Shown piece after piece: positions 1-4,700 of a stretch of DNA of 5,651 nt; position 1 is the first letter of the stretch, and each line of letters begins with the position of its first letter. A program made the position numbers and the translations under genes. The notes under the pieces were generated by a model. That model was not told the DNA's origin. It saw nothing but the letters and a program-made list of their open reading frames with translations, and did not search any database. The stretch comes from Pseudomonadota bacterium (lineage in GTDB: Bacteria; Pseudomonadota; Alphaproteobacteria; Rhizobiales; Hyphomicrobiaceae), in contig JAKAML010000113.1 of NCBI GenBank assembly GCA_021812845.1, forward strand, positions 1-5,651, in the 5' to 3' direction.

Positions 1-180
1 GAGAAGGCAAGGGAGAAGGCAAGGGAGAAGGCAAGGGAGAAGGCAAGCGAGAGGGCAAGGGAGAAGGCAAGGGAGAAGGCAAGGGAGAAGGCAAGGGAGA
101 AGGCAAGCGAGAGGGCAAGCGAGAGGGCAAGCGAGAGGGCAAGGGAGAGGGTAAGGGAGAGGGCAAGGGAGAGGGCTAGG
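1..180. repeat. 12-bp purine-rich tandem repeat array
   Basis: Fifteen consecutive 12-bp units follow the consensus GAGAAGGCAAGG. Early units match it or end in C, and later ones change to GAGAGGGCAAGG or GAGAGGGCTAGG. Each unit is 10 to 12 purines on the + strand. The array is cut by the window start, so its full length is unknown. Because 12 is a multiple of three, each + frame repeats a four-residue motif: EKAR in frame 1 (stop 268-270), RRQG in frame 2 (stop 152-154) and EGKG in frame 3 (stop 177-179). It could therefore be the tail of a gene starting upstream, but no start codon or non-repeat domain is present to show that. I call it a repeat only. Confidence 0.95.
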
Positions 181-217
181 GCTAGGGCTAGGGCAAGGGC
201 AAGGGCAAGGGAGAGGG
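137..217 (+). repeat. 14 GGG runs at exact 6-bp spacing (potential G-quadruplex array)
   Basis: GGG begins at 137, 143, 149 and then every 6 bp through 215, with 3-nt spacers CAA, AGA, TAA or CTA. This overlaps and continues the 12-bp array as its two half-units converge on a 6-bp period. Four G-runs of three with loops of 1-7 nt is the usual G-quadruplex criterion, and this tract contains several such sets on the + strand. Actual folding is inference. Confidence 0.85.
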
Positions 218-554
218 CGAAGGTGCGGGCAGGGGAGAAGGTGGGCAGGCAAGGGAGAGGGCAGGGGTGAGGGTGGTCGGGCAGTCGGGCGGGTGAACGG
301 GTGGCGAACGGGCGAGCGAAGGAACGCGCGGGCGAAGGAACGGGTGAGCGAGCGGGTGTGCGGACGGGGAGGCGGGCGGGAGGGCGGTCGGCGCGCTGCG
401 CACGAGCGCGGGAGATCGGCGTCCGAGCGGGTCGGGCGGGCCATGTCCCGGACGGCCGGCGCCGACGGGGGCCAGCCGGAGCGGCATCGGGGCGCGCGGC
501 AATGGCGGCGGAGCGCATTGCCGTACAATCGCCGCCGACCTAGATAACTGTGAC
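218..554. other. Gene-free GC-rich stretch between the repeat and the DUF1007 gene
   Basis: I see no convincing gene here. The open frames are short, arginine- and glycine-rich on + and proline-rich on -, as expected of G-rich low-complexity DNA. The repeat decays gradually up to about 300. An 11-bp direct repeat, GCGAAGGAACG, lies at 316-326 and 332-342. The last 40 bases contain the candidate promoter for the metal genes. Confidence 0.6.
518..546 (+). promoter_or_regulatory. Candidate sigma-70-type promoter for the DUF1007-NicO unit
   Basis: TTGCCG (518-523) and TAGATA (541-546) are separated by 17 bp. The sequence around 524-549 is the least GC-rich part of this upstream region. The match to TTGACA/TATAAT is partial (4/6 and 3/6). 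Transcription would begin near 553, so a GTG at 555 would be almost leaderless, which favours the ATG at 594 as the start. Confidence 0.3.
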
Positions 555-579
555 GTGCGCCGACCGGACGGCGCCGGAC

Positions 580-584
580 AAGGG
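580..584 (+). promoter_or_regulatory. Shine-Dalgarno candidate that decides the DUF1007 start
   Basis: AAGGG lies 9 nt before ATG 594. It directly abuts the in-frame ATG 585, leaving no spacer, and it is downstream of the in-frame GTG 555. This is why 594 was chosen. Confidence 0.45.
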
Positions 585-593
585 ATGGCCGGA

Positions 594-1310
594 ATGACCA
601 CACGCGACGCGGGCTCGGGACAGGGCTCGGGACAGGGCTTAGGACAGGGCTCGGGACAGGGCCGGGGCCTGGCGGCGGGCGCGGTGGCGACGCTGGCGGC
701 CGTGGTCGCGGCGGCGTCGCCCGCTGCGGCGCACCCCCACGTCTGGGTGTCGGTCGAGACCACGGTCGTCTACGACAAGGGCACGATCACCGGCTTCCGG
801 CACCGCTGGAGCTTCGACGAACTCTACACGACGATGGCCATCCAGGGGCTCGACGCCAACGGCGACGGCGCCTACGACCGCAAGGAGCTCGCGGAGCTGG
901 CGCAGGTCAACATGGATGGGCTCAAGGAGTTCGACTATTTCACGCAGCCGCGGCTCGGCGGCCAGCCTCTGAAGACCGCGGCGCCGCAGGACTACTGGCT
1001 CGAGTACAAGGACGGCGTGCTGTCATTGAACTTCGTGCTGCCGTTGGCGCAGCCGGTGCTGGCGGAGGCGGACGGGTTCGCGTTCGCGGTCTCCGACCCG
1101 AGCTATTTCATCGCCTTCGATCTCGCGAAGGACAAGCCGGTGCGGCTGAGCGAGGGCGCGCCGGCCGGATGCCAGGCCAACGTCGTCGCGGCGGAGCAGG
1201 ACAAGGCCGAGCTCGAGCGGCTCGGCCAGGCCTTCCAGCAGGAGCTGGGCGGCGCCGCGGCGTCGATCGGCATGATGAAGTCCGTCACCGTCAGCTGTCC
1301 CAAGACATGA
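594..1310 (+). CDS. DUF1007 family periplasmic protein, partner of a NicO metal transporter
   Basis: The product is a 238-residue secreted protein of the DUF1007 family. Residues 26-46 form an Ala/Val/Leu-rich signal-peptide core ending in AAA, and the mature protein would start HPHVW at 47, the usual N-terminus of the family. Residues 87-98 read as a full EF-hand-type loop: Asp87, Asn89, Asp91, Gly92 and Glu98 occupy positions 1, 3, 5, 6 and 12. Two cysteines in the mature part (Cys193, Cys235) could pair. DUF1007 genes commonly sit beside NicO permeases. The Haemophilus influenzae ZevA/ZevB pair, implicated in zinc uptake, is as I recall of this type. The NicO gene follows after 58 bp, so the two are probably co-transcribed. 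Oddly, the n-region before the hydrophobic core is long and made of four Ser/Leu-Gly-Gln-Gly repeats (8-23). Starts at GTG 555 or ATG 585 are possible, giving 251 or 241 residues. The family call is firm; metal identity and direction of transport are not. Confidence 0.88.
   Translation: MTTRDAGSGQGSGQGLGQGSGQGRGLAAGAVATLAAVVAAASPAAAHPHVWVSVETTVVYDKGTITGFRHRWSFDELYTTMAIQGLDANGDGAYDRKELAELAQVNMDGLKEFDYFTQPRLGGQPLKTAAPQDYWLEYKDGVLSLNFVLPLAQPVLAEADGFAFAVSDPSYFIAFDLAKDKPVRLSEGAPAGCQANVVAAEQDKAELERLGQAFQQELGGAAASIGMMKSVTVSCPKT
615..662 (+). repeat. In-frame 12-bp tandem repeat at the 5' end of the DUF1007 gene
   Basis: Four units of TCGGGACAGGGC are present; the third reads TTAGGACAGGGC. They encode SGQG, SGQG, LGQG and SGQG in the signal-peptide n-region. 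With flanking bases, GGG starts at 611, 617, 623, 629, 635, 647, 653 and 659, a 6-bp rhythm broken only in unit three. The tract has potential to form a G-quadruplex near the 5' end of the mRNA. Confidence 0.9.
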
Positions 1311-1368
1311 TGCCGGCCGGCGATCGGATCGGGCGAAGCGGCGTGGCGACGACAGCGGAGGGACGCGG

Positions 1369-2730
1369 ATGACGGCGGCGCAACGGCTCACGGTCTCGTC
1401 CCTGCCGAACTCGATCCTGCCGATGCTGGCCGCCGTGGGCGCGGCGCTCATGCTGCTGTTGGCGCTGGCCCAGCCGGCGTCGGCGCAGGATCCGTCGCCG
1501 CGCGGTCCGCTCGGGGCGGCGCCGCCGGCGGCCGAGCGGGGGCTCAATGCGCTGAGGCCGTCGGCGGCCAAGCCGGTCGCGGCGGCGGAGATGGGCGTCG
1601 TCGAGCGGACGTGGGCGTGGGTGCTCGCCACCCAGCAGCGGCTCAACCGCGAGCTCGTCACGGCCGTGCGCGGGCTCAAGTCCGATCCGGTCAACGCCAC
1701 CTTCGTGCTGGCGTGGCTGAGCTTCGCCTACGGCGTGCTCCATGCCGCCGGCCCCGGCCATGGCAAGGCGGTGATCTCGGCCTACGTGCTGGCCAACGAG
1801 CGCACGGTCAAGCGCGGCATCCTGCTGAGCTTTCTCGCCGCGTTCTTCCAGGCGCTCTCGGCGCTGCTCATCGTCGGCATCCTGTCGGTCGCGCTCAAGG
1901 CCACGAGCCTGACCATGAAGTCGGCCGAGGCGTGGATCGAGACGCTGAGCTGGGCGCTGGTGGCCGGCGTCGGCGCCTGGCTGCTCTACGGCCAGTTGAA
2001 GCCCTTCGTTGCGCGCCGGGCGGCGCGCGCCACGTCCGCCGCGGCGGCGCCGGTTCCGGCACACGGGCCCGGTCACGGGCACGACCTTCAGCACGCTCAC
2101 ACTCATGCCCATGCGCATCACCAGCACGACCATGCCGGCTGCTGCGGTCACGACCACGACCACGCGCACCACGACCACGGACACGGAGGACACGGCCTCG
2201 CGCACGGACAGGTGCAGAGACAGGGACAGGGACAGGGCCACGCGCCGCGGGCGGCTGCGGCACCCGGCGGGCCTCGCCCCGCAGCCGTCCACGCCCATGC
2301 CGACGGCCACCGCCACGCCCACGCCCACGACCATGGGCCGGACTGCGGTTGCGGCCACGACCACATTCCCTCGCCGCGGGATCTCGAGGGGGCGTGGAGC
2401 TGGTCGAAGGCGCTGGCGCTCGCGGTCTCGGTCGGCATCCGGCCGTGCACCGGCGCCATCCTCGTGCTGCTGTTCGCGATCTCGCAGGGCCTGATGTGGG
2501 CCGGTGTCATGGCCACCTTCGCCATGGCGATCGGCACCGCGATCACCGTCTCGGTGCTGGCCGCGCTGGCGGTCGGCTCGCGGGAGCTCGCGACCCGCCT
2601 CGCCGGCAGCGCGGGCGGCGGCTGGGCGGCGGCGGTGTCGACGGCGGTCGGCATCGTCGGCGCGAGCCTCGTGCTGCTGATGGGCGTGGCGTTCTTCCTG
2701 GCCTCGCTCAAGGGGCCGGCGCCGTTCTGA
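1369..2730 (+). CDS. NicO-family nickel/cobalt (or zinc) transporter, RcnA/ZevB-like
   Basis: The product is a 453-residue inner-membrane metal transporter. A cleavable-signal-like segment (about 15-38, ending ASA-Q) precedes two membrane blocks. The first spans about 111-210 and holds the family motif His125-xxx-Pro-Gly-His-Gly-Lys133. The second spans about 347-447 and holds Arg358-Pro-Cys-Thr-Gly362. Between them, residues 232-332 hold about 30 histidines and four cysteines (Cys258-Cys259 and Cys326-x-Cys328), a likely metal-sensing or buffering loop. It is larger than the His-rich loop of typical RcnA. GGAGG at 1357-1361, 7 nt before the ATG, is a strong ribosome site. The DUF1007 gene lies 58 bp upstream, and that pairing is typical of COG2215 permeases. 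RcnA-type members export Ni/Co, while ZevB was linked to zinc acquisition, so direction and metal are open. A QGQGQG stretch (285-290) comes from a short ACAGGG repeat. The family assignment is confident. Confidence 0.93.
   Translation: MTAAQRLTVSSLPNSILPMLAAVGAALMLLLALAQPASAQDPSPRGPLGAAPPAAERGLNALRPSAAKPVAAAEMGVVERTWAWVLATQQRLNRELVTAVRGLKSDPVNATFVLAWLSFAYGVLHAAGPGHGKAVISAYVLANERTVKRGILLSFLAAFFQALSALLIVGILSVALKATSLTMKSAEAWIETLSWALVAGVGAWLLYGQLKPFVARRAARATSAAAAPVPAHGPGHGHDLQHAHTHAHAHHQHDHAGCCGHDHDHAHHDHGHGGHGLAHGQVQRQGQGQGHAPRAAAAPGGPRPAAVHAHADGHRHAHAHDHGPDCGCGHDHIPSPRDLEGAWSWSKALALAVSVGIRPCTGAILVLLFAISQGLMWAGVMATFAMAIGTAITVSVLAALAVGSRELATRLAGSAGGGWAAAVSTAVGIVGASLVLLMGVAFFLASLKGPAPF
2218..2237 (+). 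repeat. ACAGGG hexamer repeat within the His-rich loop
   Basis: Three perfect ACAGGG hexamers, preceded by a degenerate AGAGAC, place GGG at 2223, 2229 and 2235. They encode the Gln-Gly run that interrupts the His-rich loop of the transporter. The same hexamer occurs in the 5' repeat of the DUF1007 gene. Confidence 0.8.
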
Positions 2731-2779
2731 GCTCGCGGCGTCGTCGTTTCGATACGGCGCGGCGCGACGGGCTCAGAAC
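2724..2779. terminator. Inverted repeat spanning the convergent gene ends (candidate bidirectional terminator)
   Basis: GTTCTGAGC (2724-2732) and GCTCAGAAC (2771-2779) are perfect 9-bp arms. They can be extended by a T-G wobble and two further pairs to 2735/2768. A smaller inner hairpin around 2740-2755 has a 6-nt loop, TTCGAT. The left arm contains the TGA of the NicO gene and the right arm the stop of bcsS. No T-run follows on either strand, so it is not a classical intrinsic terminator. It may instead protect or define the 3' ends of both transcripts. Confidence 0.45.
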
Positions 2780-3714
2780 TGGGTGATCCAGTTCAGCGTC
2801 GCATAGGGCCGGGCGCTGTCGCCGGGCGACACCGACAGGCCGCCGGCCAGCGACACCTCGCCGCCGAACCACTCGTAGCGCAGGAACAGCCCGGCGCGCC
2901 GCTCGAGCTGTCCGAGTTCGAGATCGGAGGCGAAACGCCCGAGCGTCTGCTGGCCGTTGCCGTTGAGGATGCCCTCGACGCCGAGCGACACGGTCGGCCA
3001 GGCGCGCCACGCCGCGCGCAGGCGGGCGGAGTAGGTCTCGTGCGCGCTGGTCCAGTTCAGATCCAGCGACGACCAGGCATTCGAGCCCAGGTTGAGCCAC
3101 AGCTCGAGCGCGGTCTTGAGCCCGACCTCGCCGCCTTCGAGGGCGACCTCGAGGCCGAAGGGTATGCCGTTGGGGCCGAGCACGGTCGCCGACTGCTCGG
3201 CCACGAGGGTGCGGTGATCGATGATCGAGGCGCCGACGAAAGCCTTGGCGGTCAAGGCGCCGAGCCGCCAGAGGTAGCCGACGAGGACGTCGCCGTAGGC
3301 GATCTGGCCGCGGCTGCGATAGGCGACGTCGACGGTGCCGCCGCCGGCGCCCGCGGCGACCAGGTGGCGCGCCGTGCCATCGGTCCGGTACTGGCCGTAG
3401 CCGGCGGCGAAGCGGAGGCGCCAGCCGGTGTCGTGAATGCCGCTCCACGGGGCGATGGTGACGCCGGAGTACAGCAGCCAGTTGCGGGAGGTGGCGTCGG
3501 CGCCGGTCCACACCTCGCGCCAGAACGGCGCGAGGCCCGAGGGATCGCTCTCGGCGGGCGCGGCGATCACCGTCGCGGCCCACGACGGGGCAGGTTGGGG
3601 GGCAGGCTGGCCCCAGGCGCGATCGACGGACGACGGCGTGACGGCGGGCGCGACGACGGACGCGGCGGCGATGGCGCTCGCAAGTCCGCACCCCCTGAGA
3701 CGATGACGCCGCAC
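2773..3714 (-). CDS. Cellulose biosynthesis protein BcsS
   Basis: The product is a 313-residue predicted outer-membrane or periplasmic protein of the BcsS family, an accessory of bacterial cellulose synthase systems in Alphaproteobacteria with poorly defined role. An N-terminal hydrophobic segment (about 11-26) looks like a signal peptide. The body alternates amphipathic beta-type stretches with family-typical patterns: EVWTGADATSRNW (67-79), GWRLRFAAGYGQYR (97-110), LELWLNLGSNAWSSLD (203-218), a Thr-Ser-Ala-His-Glu-Thr-Tyr segment (222-228), LRYEWFGGEVSLAGGLS (278-294) and a final PYATLNWITQF. The terminal Phe fits the beta-barrel assembly signal. The start is GTG at 3714. An in-frame stop lies about 90 bases upstream with no better start between, and the ribosome site is weak. 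A promoter candidate with a perfect TTGACA lies upstream. No other bcs gene is in the window, and the gene converges on the NicO gene with a 42-bp gap. Confidence 0.88.
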   Translation of the reverse strand: MRRHRLRGCGLASAIAAASVVAPAVTPSSVDRAWGQPAPQPAPSWAATVIAAPAESDPSGLAPFWREVWTGADATSRNWLLYSGVTIAPWSGIHDTGWRLRFAAGYGQYRTDGTARHLVAAGAGGGTVDVAYRSRGQIAYGDVLVGYLWRLGALTAKAFVGASIIDHRTLVAEQSATVLGPNGIPFGLEVALEGGEVGLKTALELWLNLGSNAWSSLDLNWTSAHETYSARLRAAWRAWPTVSLGVEGILNGNGQQTLGRFASDLELGQLERRAGLFLRYEWFGGEVSLAGGLSVSPGDSARPYATLNWITQF

Positions 3715-3783
3715 GCCAAGAACTCGAACAAAACGTAAACAACGAGGTCGAAACGACAGTGGCCGTGTGGTTTCGCCATCGCG

Positions 3784-3812
3784 ATTGTTGGAGATGTACT
3801 TAGAGGTGTCAA
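3784..3812 (-). promoter_or_regulatory. Candidate promoter for bcsS
   Basis: On the - strand a perfect TTGACA (3807-3812) is followed after 17 bp by AACAAT (3784-3789), a 4/6 match to TATAAT. Transcription would start near 3777, leaving about 60 nt of leader before the GTG. It lies in the AT-richer island of the window. Confidence 0.45.
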
Positions 3813-3814
3813 TA

Positions 3815-3842
3815 TTGGTTAATGAATTCGTGAGATTATACT
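3815..3842 (+). promoter_or_regulatory. Candidate promoter towards the phasin-bdhA genes
   Basis: TTGGTT (3815-3820) and TATACT (3837-3842) are separated by 16 bp, matching 4/6 and 5/6 of the sigma-70 consensus. It sits almost back to back with the bcsS promoter candidate. It would give a leader of about 380 nt before the phasin start, which is long, so a nearer promoter may also act. Confidence 0.4.
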
Positions 3843-4133
3843 ATCTGTGGTCTTTGCCTCGTGAGCTTTGTGCAATCTTAAGTGGTGGCGCGCGACAGTA
3901 CGAGCATTTGAGCCGCCGTCACGAGCGGGCCGAGCCCGGCACGAGCCCAGGTGCGCGCCCGAGCCCGACCCGTGGCCCGAGCCGACCATGGCACCGACCA
4001 TGGCACCGATCGCGGATCGCCGACCGGCCGAGCCGCGGCGAAGTAAAAGCGCCGGCGAGCACCTCCGGTCACTTGCAGAGATGTCTCGGACGCGGGCGCG
4101 AACTCTTGCGGTGAGCTTTAGATCGAAGTCGAG

Positions 4134-4162
4134 TTGCGCCGCAGCGACGCCGTCTCTATGTA
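4134..4162 (+). promoter_or_regulatory. Weak proximal promoter candidate for the phasin
   Basis: TTGCGC (4134-4139) and TATGTA (4157-4162) are 17 bp apart and would give a leader of about 60 nt. Each box matches the consensus at only 3/6, so support is weak. It is listed because the stronger upstream candidate implies an unusually long leader. Confidence 0.2.
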
Positions 4163-4212
4163 TAGCGTCGGTCGAAGTCCACCATTCCCGTCCCCGCATC
4201 GCGTCGCATCCC

Positions 4213-4218
4213 GAGGAG
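4213..4218 (+). promoter_or_regulatory. Shine-Dalgarno site that sets the phasin start
   Basis: GAGGAG lies 9 nt before ATG 4228. It supports this start over the longer in-frame reading from 3868. Confidence 0.65.
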
Positions 4219-4227
4219 TACCCGTCC

Positions 4228-4680
4228 ATGCCCTTCCGCCAGCAGTTCGAGTCGAGCGGCCTCGGCCCGTGCCAGAACATGATGCAGGCCTACTTCGGCG
4301 GCTTGGACCAGGCGGCGCAGGGGTTCGAGCCGATGACCAAGGGGCTGGCGCGGGTGCAGCTCGAGATGATCGGGCTCGCGAGCCGGCGGGCACAGGCGTA
4401 CCTCGAATTCCCCTCCCGGCTGGCGCAGGCGCGGACGCCGCAGGATCTGTTCGGCGAGCAGATGCGGTTCTGGCAGACGGCGTTCCAGCAGTATTCCGAC
4501 AGCTCGCGGCGGGTCGTGACCGCGATGGCGGCGATGGCCACGCCGCAGGCCGGCGCGTTCGGCGACACGCGCACGAAGGCGCGCAGCCGCGACTATCTCT
4601 CGGTGCCGGAGACGGGCGACGCCGCCGACGCGCGCGGCCCCGCGGCACGGCCGTTCACGCCGCCGCGCCGCGTCGCCTGA
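4228..4680 (+). CDS. Phasin family protein (PhaP-like)
   Basis: The product is a 150-residue phasin of the Phasin_2 type, a small amphipathic helical protein that coats polyhydroxybutyrate granules. Residues 1-104 form the phasin core. The segment ARTPQDLFGEQMRFWQTAFQ (68-87), followed by a Tyr-Ser-Asp-Ser-Ser-Arg-Arg stretch, is the typical signature of alphaproteobacterial phasins. The tail after about 105 is Ala/Pro/Arg-rich and probably disordered. The start rests on GAGGAG nine bases upstream and on the match to the family beginning right there. The open frame extends upstream to 3868, but that part has low-complexity Arg/Pro sequence. The bdhA gene follows after 20 bp on the same strand, which ties the protein to PHB storage. 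Expression probably follows PHB supply as for other phasins, but I found no clear PhaR operator. Some Phasin_2 proteins are annotated only by domain, so granule binding is inferred. Confidence 0.88.
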   Translation: MPFRQQFESSGLGPCQNMMQAYFGGLDQAAQGFEPMTKGLARVQLEMIGLASRRAQAYLEFPSRLAQARTPQDLFGEQMRFWQTAFQQYSDSSRRVVTAMAAMATPQAGAFGDTRTKARSRDYLSVPETGDAADARGPAARPFTPPRRVA

Positions 4681-4700
4681 CGCGCCGGGACGAAAGCCCC

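Larger units (their letters stand above)
3843..4227 (+). other. Long gene-free leader upstream of the phasin, with C-rich and 12-bp repeats
   Basis: I see no convincing gene here. An open frame runs into the phasin from 3868, but its first 120 residues are low-complexity and do not look like phasin. CCC runs at 3958, 3964, 3969 and 3976 form a potential G-quadruplex on the - strand. CGACCATGGCAC is tandemly repeated at 3983-3994 and 3995-4006. Composition moves from AT-richer before about 3895 back to high GC after it. Confidence 0.5.

Noticed and set aside
176..211. Telomere-like GGGCTA repeats
   Set aside because: Three GGGCTA units occur within a degenerating bacterial repeat array that shifts to GGGCAA. 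Nothing suggests a linear replicon end.
188..763. 191-codon proline-rich open frame on the - strand
   Set aside because: It is the complement of the G-rich repeat and the DUF1007 signal region. It has low-complexity composition, no recognisable domain, and conflicts with a well-supported gene.
1291..2364. 357-codon open frame antisense to the NicO gene
   Set aside because: It is an Arg/Val-rich shadow produced by high GC at codon position three. The + strand reading has clear family motifs and a strong ribosome site.
3835..3840. Perfect TATAAT on the - strand
   Set aside because: No acceptable -35 box is found 16-18 bp upstream on that strand, and the TTGACA-based promoter nearer bcsS is better.
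3867..3875. PhaR operator at TTTGTGCAA
   Set aside because: It is a short single half-palindrome without a second site, too weak to call.
3767..4114. 115-codon + strand open frame in the AT-richer island
   Set aside because: It has no recognisable motif, starts with GTG without a clear ribosome site and turns into Arg/Pro low complexity. It most likely arises by chance.
3868..4227. N-terminal extension of the phasin by 120 residues
   Set aside because: The extension is Arg/Pro-rich with no phasin similarity, and a good GAGGAG site sits 9 nt before ATG 4228.
4134..4700. Extension of bdhA upstream to make a 465-residue protein
   Set aside because: That part overlaps the phasin in another frame and is low-complexity. 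The SDR domain begins only after ATG 4701.
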